Origin: Domibacillus tundrae
Lineage (GTDB): Bacteria; Bacillota; Bacilli; Bacillales; Domibacillaceae
Assembly (NCBI RefSeq): GCF_000970675.1
Contig: NZ_LAJA01000001.1
Coordinates: forward strand, 806,001 to 870,000
DNA: 64,000 bases
Reading direction: 5' to 3'
This document shows, piece by piece, positions 1-8,993 of the stretch. Both the position numbers and the translations under genes were made by a program. Below the pieces are notes generated by a model. The model ran no database searches. It was given only the letters and a program-made list of their open reading frames with translations, and was not told where the DNA came from. Numbering within the stretch: the first letter of the stretch is position 1; every line of letters begins with the position of its first letter.

Positions 1-140
1 CACTTAAAGGTGTAGGTGAGAAGCTTTCACAAGAAGAAATCCAGGATATCGTTGTAAACGGTAAAGGCGGTATGCCGCCAGGACTTGTTCCAGAGGAAAA
101 TGCTGAAGCAATGGCTGCTTGGCTTGCTGAAATTAAATAA
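1..140 (+). CDS. cccA: Cytochrome c-550/c-551 type protein, C-terminal end (partial)
   Basis: The last 45 codons of a gene that begins outside the window, read in frame 3 and ending at TAA 138-140. The visible residues include GVGEKLSQEEI, GKGGMPPG and AMAAWLAEIK. The GGMPPG segment is the methionine-ligand region of small class I c-type cytochromes, and the final helix is typical of the family. The CxxCH haem site must lie upstream. In B. subtilis cccA precedes trmK, as here, which supports the membrane-anchored cytochrome c-550 call. Its role would be electron transfer to cytochrome oxidase on the outer face of the membrane. Only the tail is visible, so a closely related small cytochrome cannot be excluded. 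Confidence 0.75.
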   Translation, partial: LKGVGEKLSQEEIQDIVVNGKGGMPPGLVPEENAEAMAAWLAEIK

Positions 141-152
141 TGAATTAGAACG

Positions 153-185
153 AGGCCTTTGTATTATGCAAAGGCCTTTTTCTTT
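153..185 (+). terminator. Rho-independent terminator after cccA
   Basis: A perfect 9-bp stem (AGGCCTTTG / CAAAGGCCT) with a 7-base loop is followed by a T-rich run, 12 bases after the cccA stop. Confidence 0.85.
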
Positions 186-237
186 TTGAAAATATGATAA
201 AATAGAAAAGAATTTTAATAAAAAGCGGTGAATGTAT

Positions 238-945
238 ATGAATAGCAATCAATTATCAAAACGATTAGAAATGGTCGCGTCTTTTATTCAACCTGCTAGA
301 ACTTTTGCGGATATCGGCTCAGATCATGCATATCTTCCTTGTTACGCAGTGAAAAAAAGACTAGTGGACCAAGCTGTGGCTGGAGAAGTGGTGGAGGGTC
401 CCTTTCAGTCTGCCAGACGACAAGTATTGTTAGAAGGGTTATCAGGACAGATTGATGTCCGTAAAGGAAGCGGTCTAGCTGTTTTAATGGCTGGAGAAGT
501 AGAGTGTATTGCCATTGCGGGAATGGGCGGACCGCTCATTGCCTCGATCTTGGAAGATGGAAAGGAAAAGCTGCCGGGTGTAAAAAAACTTGTCTTGCAG
601 CCGAATATAGCCGGGCATGCGGTCCGAGAATGGCTTGATGCGAATAACTGGACGATTGAGCAAGAAGAGATTTTGGAAGAAGACGGCCAGCTCTATGAAG
701 TAATCAGTGCCGTGGCGGGTTCTTCACGGCGTTTATCTCAGAAAGAAATTTATTTTGGTCCCGTATTAATGAAACGGCAAAATGAGGCGTTTAAGTTAAA
801 ATGGAACCGGGAACTTGAGCAAATCAAACGAGTGTTCAGCCAGCTGTCAGCTGCACAAAATAATGAAAGTACGCAAAAGAAAAAACATGAATTGGAACAA
901 AAAAAGCAGTGGATTAAGGATGTGGTGATCGATGAAAATGCCTAA
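238..945 (+). CDS. trmK: tRNA (adenine(22)-N1)-methyltransferase TrmK
   Basis: A 235-residue class I SAM-dependent methyltransferase that makes m1A22 in tRNA. FADIGSDHAYLP is the SAM-binding glycine loop, and AIAGMGGPLI with LQPNIAGHAVREWL are conserved TrmK segments. A charged, probably coiled-coil tail rich in Lys and Gln follows, as in B. subtilis TrmK (YqfN). ATG 238 is preferred over the in-frame ATG 232 because GCGGTG (225-230) is then correctly spaced. The gene overlaps the next one by 14 bases, so the two are translationally coupled, as in B. subtilis. Confidence 0.93.
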   Translation: MNSNQLSKRLEMVASFIQPARTFADIGSDHAYLPCYAVKKRLVDQAVAGEVVEGPFQSARRQVLLEGLSGQIDVRKGSGLAVLMAGEVECIAIAGMGGPLIASILEDGKEKLPGVKKLVLQPNIAGHAVREWLDANNWTIEQEEILEEDGQLYEVISAVAGSSRRLSQKEIYFGPVLMKRQNEAFKLKWNRELEQIKRVFSQLSAAQNNESTQKKKHELEQKKQWIKDVVIDENA

Positions 946-2050
946 TGGACATGAAATTATTCAGATGTTTGAACGATTTTCACCGAAATCATATGCGATG
1001 GATGGCGATAAAGTTGGATTGCAGATTGGCCGCTTAAACAAACCGTGCGGGCGGGTTATGATTGCGCTTGATGTACTTGAAAGTGTAGTGGATGAAGCGA
1101 TTGAAGAAAACATTGATTTGATCATCGCCCATCACCCAATGATTTATCGTCCGCTCGGTTCCATTCAAACAGAACAAACAGCAGGACGGGTCATTGAAAA
1201 GCTAATCAAGCATGACATCGCTGTTTATGCGGCTCATACAAACCTGGATGTGGCCAGAGGCGGCGTCAATGATTTATTAGCAAGTGCGCTTGGCCTCATT
1301 GATACAGAGGTACTCGTGCCAACAGTGACAGAAGAGCTTCGTAAGCTCGCCGTTTTTGTGCCAATAGATCATGCAGAAGCCGTAAGAGCCGCTCTTGGAG
1401 AAGCGGGAGCAGGTTTTATTGGGAAATACAGTGAATGTTCATTTTCTCAAGCAGGAACAGGTCGTTTTCAGCCGGAAGAGGGTGCGGATCCGTTTATTGG
1501 TCATTCCGGTCAATTACAAGCAGTGCAGGAAGAAAAAATTGAGACGATTTATCCTGCGCAATTGGAGAAAAAAGTGCTGGGAGCCATGTTTAAAGCACAC
1601 CCATATGAAGAGGTAGCTTATGACATCTATTCTCTTGAAAACAAGGGAGAATCGCTCGGTCTTGGCCGGATTGGCCTGCTGCCAGAAGAGATGACCCTTG
1701 AGCAATTTGCGGAGCAGGCAAAGAAATCTCTTGAGTCTGGCGGTGTCCGTGTCGTTGGAGATATGACGCGCATTGTCCGGAAAGTGGCGGTGCTTGGCGG
1801 AGATGGAAACAAATATTGGCAGACCGCGCTTCGCAAAGGAGCAGATGTGTACGTGACAGGTGACTTTTATTACCATACGGCACATGACGCGGATGCGGAA
1901 GGACTGGCCGTTGTTGATCCGGGCCATAACGTAGAAAAAGTAATGAAAAAAGGCGTTGCGGCTATACTTCACGAGCAGGCTTCTAAACAAAAATGGGATG
2001 TTGCATTTGTCGCTTCTGCTGTAGAAACGGACCCGTTTCAATTTTTATAA
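932..2050 (+). CDS. yqfO: Nif3-like dinuclear metal center hexameric protein YqfO
   Basis: A 372-residue protein of the NIF3/GTP cyclohydrolase I type 2 family, close to the roughly 370 residues of Bacillus YqfO. The N-terminal NIF3 half has the metal-binding IAHHPMIYRPL and AAHTNLDVARGGVND segments. The C-terminal half carries GDFYYHTAHDA and VDPGHNVEKVM. The central insert, starting near LRKLAVFVPIDHAEAVR, matches the YqfO/CutA1-like domain. It probably forms a toroidal hexamer with two metal ions per subunit; the substrate is unknown. It is co-transcribed with trmK. AAGGA and GGTG precede ATG 932; ATG 938 is a possible alternative start. Confidence 0.9.
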   Translation: MKMPNGHEIIQMFERFSPKSYAMDGDKVGLQIGRLNKPCGRVMIALDVLESVVDEAIEENIDLIIAHHPMIYRPLGSIQTEQTAGRVIEKLIKHDIAVYAAHTNLDVARGGVNDLLASALGLIDTEVLVPTVTEELRKLAVFVPIDHAEAVRAALGEAGAGFIGKYSECSFSQAGTGRFQPEEGADPFIGHSGQLQAVQEEKIETIYPAQLEKKVLGAMFKAHPYEEVAYDIYSLENKGESLGLGRIGLLPEEMTLEQFAEQAKKSLESGGVRVVGDMTRIVRKVAVLGGDGNKYWQTALRKGADVYVTGDFYYHTAHDADAEGLAVVDPGHNVEKVMKKGVAAILHEQASKQKWDVAFVASAVETDPFQFL

Positions 2051-2052
2051 AA

Positions 2053-2086
2053 AAAAGCAGCTCCGGGAAAATCGGAGCTGCTTTTT
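2053..2086. terminator. Bidirectional terminator between convergent yqfO and ispH
   Basis: A long stem, AAAAGCAGCTCCG paired with CGGAGCTGCTTTT, has A and T tracts on both sides and can end both converging transcripts. Confidence 0.88.
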
Positions 2087-3041
2087 AACGTGAGGTTAGC
2101 GTGGATTTTTTGACTTTCGGTAAAATTTTCTCAAGCGGTACTTTCCGTTCGCGTATCCAAGTCGATTCATCTTCTGGATCAAACGCTTCTAAAAATCGAA
2201 TTACTTCTTTAACGATGGGGGTTGGTGTGGAAGCACCTGCTGTAATGGCAGCTGTTTTGGCGTTTTTCAGCCACTCGATATCAATTTCGGATACATCAGA
2301 TACACGGTACGCATTCGTGCCGGCAATTTCAATCGATACTTGTGCTAGACGGTTTGAGTTGTTGCTTTTTGGGTCGCCAACCACAATGAGCACGTCTGCA
2401 GCACCGGCTTGTTCGGCTACCGCTTCCTGGCGAACTTGTGTAGCGAGGCATATTTCTTTATGCATTTCAGCGTGTGGATATTTTTCTTTAATGGCATCCA
2501 TAATATCCACAACGTCCCACTGGCTCATCGTTGTTTGGTTAGTGACAATAATTTTATCGTTTTTTATGTGAAGCGCGTTGACATCATCCGCATTTTCAAC
2601 CAGGTGAACGATTTCAGGTGCCACGCCAACAGCGCCTTCCGGTTCCGGGTGTCCTTTTTTGCCAATGTAAATGACATGATAGCCCTCTGATTTTTTGGCT
2701 CGGATCAAATCATGAGTAACCGTCACGTCCGGACAAGTTGCATCTATCGTCGTTAAATTCTTTTGCCGGGCGATTTCGCGTACTTCCGGCGACACGCCGT
2801 GAGCAGTGTAAATGATAGTTCCTTCTGTCACTTGCTCAATAATTTCTTTCCGGTTTTTTCCATCCAGCGTAATGATGCCGTCCGCTTCAAATGCATCTGT
2901 CACATGTTTATTGTGGACAATCATGCCTAAAATATAAATAGGGCGCGGCAATGTTTTATCGAGAGCGGCGTTGCGGGCGATGACCATCGCATCAACGACA
3001 CCGTAACAATAACCGCGGGGTGAAATCTTAATAATTTCCAT
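2085..3041 (-). CDS. ispH: 4-hydroxy-3-methylbut-2-enyl diphosphate reductase IspH
   Basis: A 318-residue iron-sulfur enzyme of the MEP pathway that reduces HMBPP to IPP and DMAPP. The three cluster cysteines are visible in RGYCYGV, DATCPDV and [12 protein letters not shown]. The conserved TAHGVSP, GHPEPEG, TNQTTMS and [11 protein letters not shown] segments are also present. A strong AGGAGG site lies about 8 bases before ATG 3041. B. subtilis ispH (yqfP) sits at the same place between yqfO and yqfQ. The window also holds ispG, the preceding pathway step. Confidence 0.96.
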   Translation of the reverse strand: MEIIKISPRGYCYGVVDAMVIARNAALDKTLPRPIYILGMIVHNKHVTDAFEADGIITLDGKNRKEIIEQVTEGTIIYTAHGVSPEVREIARQKNLTTIDATCPDVTVTHDLIRAKKSEGYHVIYIGKKGHPEPEGAVGVAPEIVHLVENADDVNALHIKNDKIIVTNQTTMSQWDVVDIMDAIKEKYPHAEMHKEICLATQVRQEAVAEQAGAADVLIVVGDPKSNNSNRLAQVSIEIAGTNAYRVSDVSEIDIEWLKNAKTAAITAGASTPTPIVKEVIRFLEAFDPEDESTWIRERKVPLEKILPKVKKSTLTSR

Positions 3042-3103
3042 ACAGCAGCCTCCTCATTCTTCTCTTTCCTATTATAAATGAGAAAGCACTGAAAACAAAG
3101 CAT

Positions 3104-3577
3104 TCAACTATATCGTCCTGGAAACCATGGTACGGATTCAGCGGGTCGAATCGGTTCTTTCTTCACTTGTTCTTTCTTCACTTGTTCTTTCTTCACTTGT
3201 TCTTTCTTCACTTGTTCTTTCTCCACTTTTTCTTTCTTCAAGAGTTCCTGCTTTGGAGCTTCCACTTTCAATGGTTCTGTCTTTTTTTCTTCCGGGCTAT
3301 CCGGATCTGGCATGGAATTGACAGCCCTGTAGAGCTTCCACATTTGAGGCAGGTTTTTAACCATCGGACCATATTGATCAATGAGCGGCCGCACTTGCTC
3401 TGCGGTTGCCATAAACTGCTGTGCCTGTTGAAGCCAATTGCCTGTTTTTGCGGTGAAACCGGGGACAGAAGGATTAGCTCGAATAGGCGGAGCGGGAGGA
3501 TGTGGATTAAAAAAATTGCGGCCTGGATTTGAATAAAAAGAACTGCGGCCTGGATTTGGCGCATATCGATGCAGCAA
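3104..3577 (-). CDS. yqfQ: YqfQ/VrrA-type protein with tandem KKEQV repeats
   Basis: A roughly 157-residue protein of the YqfQ family (VrrA in B. anthracis), at its conserved position between ispH and cshB. A Pro/Asn-rich N-terminus (NPGRNFFNPHPPAPP) precedes a conserved core, NWLQQAQQFMATAEQVRPLI...YGPMVKNLPQMWKLY, and a charged tail built from KKEQV units. I chose TTG 3577 because GGAAAGGG (3586-3593) stands 8 bases before it. ATG 3613 is possible but lacks a clear ribosome site. The molecular function is not known; family members have been linked to spores and cell-surface material. The repeat tract may vary between strains. Confidence 0.7.
   Translation of the reverse strand: MLHRYAPNPGRSSFYSNPGRNFFNPHPPAPPIRANPSVPGFTAKTGNWLQQAQQFMATAEQVRPLIDQYGPMVKNLPQMWKLYRAVNSMPDPDSPEEKKTEPLKVEAPKQELLKKEKVEKEQVKKEQVKKEQVKKEQVKKEPIRPAESVPWFPGRYS
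3155..3244 (-). repeat. 15-bp tandem repeat (VNTR-like) inside yqfQ/vrrA
   Basis: Four perfect and two degenerate copies of TTCTTTCTTCACTTG on the plus strand, starting at 3155, 3170, 3185, 3200, 3215 and 3230. Each 15-bp unit encodes KKEQV on the minus strand, so copy-number change keeps the reading frame. Confidence 0.95.
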
Positions 3578-3716
3578 AACAGTCACCCTTTCCTTTTTCT
3601 CTATCATATTCATTTTGGAACAGGCATGTGCGTAAACGTTCCTTTGCTTTCTACGCGCTTTTAGTATATCATCGTAACGTGCATAAACTTTGAACGTGAA
3701 AGGAATTTGATGCCAT

Positions 3717-5030
3717 ATGGCAAACCATACATTTGAACACTACGGGCTAAAACCGTTTATTTATAAAGGAATTGAAGCATTGCGCTTTAAAGAGCCCACG
3801 CCGATTCAGCGAAACATGATTCCGCTTATTTTAAAAGGGGAAAGTGCGATTGGCCAATCCCAAACCGGCACAGGAAAAACACATTCGTATGTGCTTCCGA
3901 TTTTAAACCGTATTCAAACAGATAAAAAAGAAGTACAAGCGGTAATTACAGCCCCGACACGTGAACTCGCTACTCAGCTTTATCAGGCGTTTCAAAAAGT
4001 AGCGAAAGAATCGGAAGAAGAAATTGTTGTTCGGAATTTTGTAGGCGGAACGGATAAGAAAAGAGACGTGGAACGTTTAAAAAACCCCCCGCACATTATG
4101 GTCGGAACTCCAGGAAGAATCGCTGACCTCATTGGCGATAATGCGATTTCTGTTCACAAAGCGGAGATGCTCGTCGTAGACGAAGCCGATTTAATGCTTG
4201 ATATGGGTTTTATTAATGATGTTGACCGAATTGCATCTGGTATGCCTGAACAGCTTGGCATGTTTGTTTTTTCTGCAACAATCCCACAAAAATTAAAGCC
4301 ATTCTTAAAGAAATATATGGAAAACCCGGAATATGTGCACATTGAGCCAAAACGGACATCCGCTGCAAACATTGAGCACTTGCTGATTCCAGCGAAAAGC
4401 CGCGACAAAGTAGATGTTGTGTACGATTTATTAAAAGCATTCAATCCGTATTTGGCGGTTATTTTTACAAATACAAAACAAAAAGCGGATGAAGTGGCGG
4501 ATAAGCTTTCAGAAAAAGGATTGAAAACCGGCCGCATTCACGGGGATTTGCCGCCGCGTGAACGGAAAAAGATGATGAAGCAGGTTCATGACCTCGAGTA
4601 TCGATATATCGTCGCAACAGATCTTGCTGCCCGTGGCATTGATATTGAAGGCGTCAGCCATGTGATCAATTATGAGCTGCCAGCTGATCTCGATTTTTAT
4701 ATTCACCGGGCAGGCCGGACGGCTCGTGCCGGCGCATCAGGTATTTGTGCGACGGTTTATTTGCCGGCGGATGAAGATGCGATCGCCAAGCTTGAAAAGC
4801 GTGACATCACATTTTCGAACGGTGATGTTCGTGGCGGGGAAGTAGTAGAAACAGCTGATCGGAACCGCCGGAAAAAGCGGGAGAAAAAAGAAGAAAACGT
4901 CAACCCGCAAGTAAGAGCAGTGACAAGCCGTCCGCAAAAAGTAAAGCCGGGTTATAAAAAGAAACGGAAAATGGAAGTTGCAAAAATTGAAAAACGGCAG
5001 CGCCGTATTGATGCTCGTAATAAAAAGTAA
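3717..5030 (+). CDS. cshB: DEAD-box ATP-dependent RNA helicase CshB
   Basis: A 437-residue DEAD-box helicase. Motifs in order are the Q motif (FKEPTPIQRNMIP), Walker A (SQTGTGKT), PTREL, GTPGR, DEAD, SAT, the C-terminal RecA domain with IHGDLPPRER and TDLAARGIDIEG, and HRAGRTARAG. A basic tail of about 60 residues, rich in Lys and Arg, suits RNA binding. CshB is a cold-shock-linked RNA remodelling helicase acting in ribosome assembly and mRNA decay. It lies between yqfQ and nfo as in B. subtilis (yqfR). AAAGGA lies about 12 bases before ATG 3717. Only 15 bases separate it from nfo. Confidence 0.93.
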   Translation: MANHTFEHYGLKPFIYKGIEALRFKEPTPIQRNMIPLILKGESAIGQSQTGTGKTHSYVLPILNRIQTDKKEVQAVITAPTRELATQLYQAFQKVAKESEEEIVVRNFVGGTDKKRDVERLKNPPHIMVGTPGRIADLIGDNAISVHKAEMLVVDEADLMLDMGFINDVDRIASGMPEQLGMFVFSATIPQKLKPFLKKYMENPEYVHIEPKRTSAANIEHLLIPAKSRDKVDVVYDLLKAFNPYLAVIFTNTKQKADEVADKLSEKGLKTGRIHGDLPPRERKKMMKQVHDLEYRYIVATDLAARGIDIEGVSHVINYELPADLDFYIHRAGRTARAGASGICATVYLPADEDAIAKLEKRDITFSNGDVRGGEVVETADRNRRKKREKKEENVNPQVRAVTSRPQKVKPGYKKKRKMEVAKIEKRQRRIDARNKK

Positions 5031-5045
5031 CAGGGAGTTTGAAGA

Positions 5046-5948
5046 ATGTTGAAAATTGGATCGCATGTTTCAATGAGCGGCAAGAGAATGCTGCTCGGTG
5101 CCAGTGAGGAAGCTGTTTCTTACGGTGCATCTACTTTTATGGTCTATACAGGCGCACCACAAAATACACGCCGCAAGCCGATTGAAGACTTGAACATTGA
5201 AGCGGGCCGCCGCCACATGGAGCAAAATGGAATCGATGAGATCGTTGTCCACGCTCCTTATATTATTAATCTGGGCAATACGATTAAGCCGGAAACATTT
5301 CAGCTTGGCGTCGATTTTCTTCGGATGGAAATTGACCGGTCCACGGCCATCGGTGCCAGCCAGATTGTTCTTCATCCCGGTGCTCACGTCGGCGCAGGTA
5401 CAGAAGCGGGATTGAAAAAAATTGCGGAAGGCTTGAATGAAGTAATAGAGCAAAATCAGACAGTTCAAATTGCGCTGGAAACAATGGCGGGAAAAGGGAC
5501 TGAGTGCGGACGGCAATTTGAAGAAATTGCGATAATTATGGACATGGTGAATCAAAATGATAAGCTGTCGGTTTGCTTTGATACATGCCATACACATGAC
5601 GCAGGTTATAATATCCGAGAAGACTTTGACGGTGTACTCGAACAATTTGATCGAATTATTGGGATCGATCGTTTAAACGTACTTCATATCAATGACAGTA
5701 AAAATGAACGCGGTGCTGGAAAAGACCGTCATGAAAACATTGGCTTCGGCTACATCGGCTTTGATGCGCTTTCTTATATCGTACATCACCCGCAGCTAAT
5801 TAACGTGCCGAAGATTTTAGAAACGCCTTACATTGGCGAAGATAAGAACACAAAAAAACCGCCATACCTTCAAGAAATTGCGATGCTTCGCGCAAAGCAG
5901 TTTGATGAAAGCGTGCGGGATAAAGTTACAGAGGGCGTTATAATTTAA
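5046..5948 (+). CDS. nfo: Endonuclease IV (AP endonuclease) Nfo
   Basis: A 300-residue TIM-barrel, Zn-dependent AP endonuclease that incises abasic sites in base excision repair. The family segments [75 protein letters not shown] and [12 protein letters not shown] carry the zinc ligands. The position after cshB matches B. subtilis nfo (yqfS). A GGAG-type site precedes ATG 5046. The last 11 bases overlap the end of the convergent yqfT. Confidence 0.95.
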   Translation: MLKIGSHVSMSGKRMLLGASEEAVSYGASTFMVYTGAPQNTRRKPIEDLNIEAGRRHMEQNGIDEIVVHAPYIINLGNTIKPETFQLGVDFLRMEIDRSTAIGASQIVLHPGAHVGAGTEAGLKKIAEGLNEVIEQNQTVQIALETMAGKGTECGRQFEEIAIIMDMVNQNDKLSVCFDTCHTHDAGYNIREDFDGVLEQFDRIIGIDRLNVLHINDSKNERGAGKDRHENIGFGYIGFDALSYIVHHPQLINVPKILETPYIGEDKNTKKPPYLQEIAMLRAKQFDESVRDKVTEGVII

Positions 5949-6204
5949 GGAAATGCATATACGGACGGAGCATCATTTCAAGGGCTGCTGCTTCTCGTTT
6001 ACCGAGAATTGTATCAGCTGCTTGAAACAGCTCGGTCCTTTTTCTTTCGGAAAACAAATCCACTTCATGATTCGCAAGCCATTCAATAAACTGATCGGCT
6101 TGTTTTTCCGTTAACGCCACTTGGAACTTTTTCGATTGTTCCATGAGTTCGGCTTTGGTAATAGACTGAACGCGTCGGTTGACGATTTGATGAAGAGGCT
6201 GCAT
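5938..6204 (-). CDS. yqfT: DUF2624 family protein YqfT
   Basis: An 88-residue all-helical cytosolic protein. Its segments [20 protein letters not shown] and [17 protein letters not shown]-like tail match the DUF2624 family, called YqfT in B. subtilis, where it also follows nfo. The function is unknown. It overlaps the 3' end of nfo by 11 bases in opposite orientation, so read-through of either would give antisense RNA to the other. Confidence 0.8.
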   Translation of the reverse strand: MQPLHQIVNRRVQSITKAELMEQSKKFQVALTEKQADQFIEWLANHEVDLFSERKRTELFQAADTILGKREAAALEMMLRPYMHFLKL

Positions 6205-6237
6205 AATCTACTCCTTTCCTGAGGTCACTTCGTTTAC

Positions 6238-6291
6238 TTGAAAGCGGTCATACTGTATACTGTATAGTGTTTAAATCGTAATCATTCTTAC
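6238..6291 (+). promoter_or_regulatory. Promoter and Zur operator of the zinc uptake operon
   Basis: TTGAAA (6238-6243) can act as a -35 with a -10 around 6261-6268 (TGTATA/TATAGT). Just downstream, 6273-6291 holds TCGTAATCATTCTTAC, a good half-match to the Bacillus Zur box TCGTAATNATTACGA. Zur with bound zinc would block transcription start of znuC-znuB-zur, giving autoregulated zinc uptake. Confidence 0.75.
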
Positions 6292-6310
6292 TGTTAAAGG
6301 AGTTCTATAT

Positions 6311-7078
6311 ATGAAGGAAAAACCGCCTGTCATTGATATACGCGATGTGAACTTCCGTTATGACCGCGAAAATGTACTCGAGCATATCAATTTATCGATT
6401 CCAAAAGGTGCCTTCGTCGGCCTGGTCGGGCCAAATGGATCCGGAAAATCAACACTGTTAAAAATTATTTTAGGTTTGTTAAAAGCGAAAGAAGGGAATG
6501 TTGAGCTTTTTGGCATACCCCAGAACAAATTTAAAGAATGGGACCGGATCGGTTTTGTTTCACAAAAAGCAAATTCATTTAACACAGGTTTCCCGGCAAC
6601 GGTTTTTGAAGTAGTCATGGGCGGATTAACAAAAAAAATCGGCTTGTTCCGTCGGCCTGGCCAAAAAGAAAAAGAGGCAGTAGCAGAGGCTGTCCGGGCT
6701 GTCGGCATGGAAACATTTTCAACGCGGAATATTGGAGACTTATCCGGCGGCCAGCAGCAGCGTGTTTTTATTGCGAGAGCCATCGTTTCCAATCCATCCA
6801 TTTTAATTTTAGATGAGCCAACTGTTGGGGTAGACAGCCAAAATGTCAATTCATTCTATCGTATGCTCACGCATTTAAATCAAGAACTCGGGATGACGCT
6901 TTTGCTCGTTACGCATGATATCGGCACTATTACCGATAAAGTTACCCATGTGGCCTGTCTGAATAAATATTTGCATTTTCACGGCAGTATGAAACAATTT
7001 GTGGAGTTAGATGAACAAGAGCTGTCTGATTTATACGGACACGGCATTCGCCTGCTTGATCATCACCACGATCATTGA
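6311..7078 (+). CDS. znuC: Zinc ABC transporter ATP-binding protein ZnuC/ZurA
   Basis: A 255-residue ABC ATPase of the zinc/manganese uptake group. It shows Walker A GPNGSGKST, the Q-loop at FVSQKANSF, signature LSGGQQQR, Walker B ILILDEPTVG and the H-loop VTHDI. The tail HHHDH is histidine-rich, as is common in zinc transport proteins. It powers the permease encoded next. No substrate-binding lipoprotein gene lies in the operon, so it must be elsewhere. Zinc specificity is inferred from the Zur box and the downstream zur. Confidence 0.9.
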   Translation: MKEKPPVIDIRDVNFRYDRENVLEHINLSIPKGAFVGLVGPNGSGKSTLLKIILGLLKAKEGNVELFGIPQNKFKEWDRIGFVSQKANSFNTGFPATVFEVVMGGLTKKIGLFRRPGQKEKEAVAEAVRAVGMETFSTRNIGDLSGGQQQRVFIARAIVSNPSILILDEPTVGVDSQNVNSFYRMLTHLNQELGMTLLLVTHDIGTITDKVTHVACLNKYLHFHGSMKQFVELDEQELSDLYGHGIRLLDHHHDH

Positions 7079-7091
7079 AGGGAAGACCATT

Positions 7092-7922
7092 ATGATAGAA
7101 GCCATTTTTACGTATGAATTTTTGCAAAATGCTTTTCTTTCCGGCGCTATTATCGGTGTTATCGCACCGCTGCTAGGTGCTTTTATCGTTGTCCGGCGTT
7201 TATCCCTTATTGCAGACGCGCTTAGCCATGTAACACTGTCTGGCATCGCTGCCGGCTTGTTTCTCGGACAGACGATCCCTGCGTTTACGGCAGTAAACCC
7301 TCTTTATTTCGGGATGGCTTTCTCTGTTGGCGGTTCATTACTAATTGAGCGGCTGCGAAGTGTGTACAAGCATTATCAAGAACTGGCGATCCCGATTATG
7401 ATGTCAGGAGGCATTGGGATTGGCGTCATTTTTATTTCACTTGCTGACGGATTTAATACGGATTTATTCAGCTATTTATTCGGCAGCGTTAGCGCGGTCA
7501 GCAGAGAGGATCTTTATGCGGTGATCGGTATTAGCGCCATTGTCTTGATTACCGTGTACTTTCTCTATAAAGAATTGTTTATTTTGTCGTTCGATGAAGA
7601 GTATGCTAAAGCGTCAGGAATCCCCGCAAAAGCCGTTCATATGGCGTTTATTATTTTAACAGCACTTGTCATTGCTGTTTCAATGCGGATTGTAGGGGTA
7701 TTGCTTGTATCAGCCCTGATGACACTTCCAGTTGCGGCAGCGATGCGTGTCGCGAAAGGATTTAAACAAACAATTTGGCTATCTGTTTTATTTGGGGAAA
7801 TATCTGTGCTTATCGGTCTCATCAGTGCTTTCTATCTTGATCTTGCGCCAGGTGGGACGATCGTTGTAACCTCGATTCTTATATTACTTGGCGTGATTAT
7901 TTGGAAAAAGGAGAAAAACTAA
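7092..7922 (+). CDS. znuB: Zinc ABC transporter permease ZnuB/ZurM
   Basis: A 276-residue integral membrane protein of the ABC-3 (metal-type) family with about 8 hydrophobic segments. [22 protein letters not shown] near the N-terminus and [12 protein letters not shown] are typical. ATG 7092 is chosen because GAAGGGAAGA (7077-7086) is well placed; the longer reading frame from 7011 would overlap znuC without a ribosome site. It would form the membrane pore of the zinc importer with ZnuC. Confidence 0.9.
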   Translation: MIEAIFTYEFLQNAFLSGAIIGVIAPLLGAFIVVRRLSLIADALSHVTLSGIAAGLFLGQTIPAFTAVNPLYFGMAFSVGGSLLIERLRSVYKHYQELAIPIMMSGGIGIGVIFISLADGFNTDLFSYLFGSVSAVSREDLYAVIGISAIVLITVYFLYKELFILSFDEEYAKASGIPAKAVHMAFIILTALVIAVSMRIVGVLLVSALMTLPVAAAMRVAKGFKQTIWLSVLFGEISVLIGLISAFYLDLAPGGTIVVTSILILLGVIIWKKEKN

Positions 7923-7938
7923 TGGAAGGGGGTCCATC

Positions 7939-8352
7939 ATGAATGTAACAAAAGCAATGGAAATTATGAAAGAAAAAGGCTACAAGCAAACGGGAAAGCG
8001 TGAAGAAATGCTGGCGCTTTTTGCCCGCCATGATAAATATTTGACTGCTAAAGATGTGCTTGAAGAAATGAAGGAAGACTATCCAGGACTGAGCTTTGAT
8101 ACGATTTACCGGAACCTTGCTCTTTTCGCAGAAATGGATGTTCTTGAAGAAACGGAATTATCAGGTGAGCGCCACTTTCGCTTTGCCTGCGCACATAATC
8201 ACCACCATCATTTTATATGTATGGACTGTGGGAAGACAAAGGAAATTCATATGTGTCCGATGAATGAAGTGGAGGAGCTGGCTGGCTGTGAAATAACCGG
8301 GCATAAGTTTGAAGTCTATGGAAAATGTGAATTATGTGCAAAAAAAGCGTGA
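7939..8352 (+). CDS. zur: Zinc uptake regulator Zur (Fur family)
   Basis: A 137-residue Fur-family repressor. The winged-helix DNA-binding part ([25 protein letters not shown]) is followed by a dimerization domain with the HNHHHHFIC regulatory metal site. The structural zinc site is [13 protein letters not shown] plus CELC. The window gene follows the zinc transporter, and a Zur-like box precedes that operon, which favours Zur over Fur or PerR. AAGGGGG lies 8 bases before ATG 7939. Confidence 0.9.
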   Translation: MNVTKAMEIMKEKGYKQTGKREEMLALFARHDKYLTAKDVLEEMKEDYPGLSFDTIYRNLALFAEMDVLEETELSGERHFRFACAHNHHHHFICMDCGKTKEIHMCPMNEVEELAGCEITGHKFEVYGKCELCAKKA

Positions 8353-8380
8353 CCAAGGGCATCCTCGGTCACGCTTTTTT
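8341..8380. terminator. Bidirectional terminator between zur and yqfW
   Basis: GCGTGACC pairs with GGTCACGC, with A-tract before and T-tract after, overlapping the end of zur and the stop of the convergent nucleotidase gene. Confidence 0.85.
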
Positions 8381-8993
8381 ACGGACGCAGCAGTGGGCTG
8401 ATCTCGCTCTGCTTAAGCCATTGCTGTACCCATAAATCCGCTTCGTGCCAGTTATCAACGCGTATAACCTGATTTGGCACCCTATCCTGATTATAAGGTG
8501 TATTAAATAAAACGACCGGAATGCCAAGTTCTTCAGCCAGCATCACCGCATTGTCGTGCTTGTCTTCAAAAAAAATGTCGACCTCATGGCGTTTTGCCGC
8601 TCCGACTTTATCATGAGAACCGATCAATTCGATGTGATCGTAGTGAATCTGCTGGTTATGAAACCATTGTTTTGTAATGTCAAAAAGATGCTGGCGTCTC
8701 GCGCTGATAAAAAGCAAATGAAACGTTTTTTGCCATTTTGCTAAAATTTTATCAGCTCCTTCTGCTAGAGGAGAAGCGGCGTAGATAGCAGGCTCAGTTT
8801 GATCAAACCATTCACGCATTTTATCAGGCGAAATATTTAACGCTGCTGCGAGATCATATTGCTTAATATCTTGCAGCGTAATATTGAGTGAAAACGAGTC
8901 ATTGATAAAAGGAATGAGACTGGCCGGACAAGTCACTGTTCCATCAATATCAATACCAAAACGACCAAAACGCTTTTCTTTCATTTTGTTCAC
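8379..8993 (-). CDS. yqfW: HAD-family 5' nucleotidase-like protein YqfW
   Basis: A 204-residue protein of the haloacid dehalogenase superfamily, NagD/5'(3')-nucleotidase-like group. Motif I is [12 protein letters not shown] with the DxDGT nucleophile, motif II is near [10 protein letters not shown], and the late acid motif is FFEDKHDNA. The B. subtilis equivalent is the putative nucleotidase YqfW. The start at 8993 is a GTG that overlaps the ispG stop by 4 bases; ATG 8984 is an alternative. The substrate is unknown. Overlap with ispG implies a shared transcript. Confidence 0.8.
   Translation of the reverse strand: MNKMKEKRFGRFGIDIDGTVTCPASLIPFINDSFSLNITLQDIKQYDLAAALNISPDKMREWFDQTEPAIYAASPLAEGADKILAKWQKTFHLLFISARRQHLFDITKQWFHNQQIHYDHIELIGSHDKVGAAKRHEVDIFFEDKHDNAVMLAEELGIPVVLFNTPYNQDRVPNQVIRVDNWHEADLWVQQWLKQSEISPLLRP

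Noticed and set aside
1514-2041. A 175-residue antisense frame opposite yqfO, and similar long antisense frames (for example 5070-5645, 4154-4537, 6358-6849)
   Set aside because: They lie opposite well-supported genes, lack ribosome sites and have unnatural composition. They are shadows of the real coding strand.
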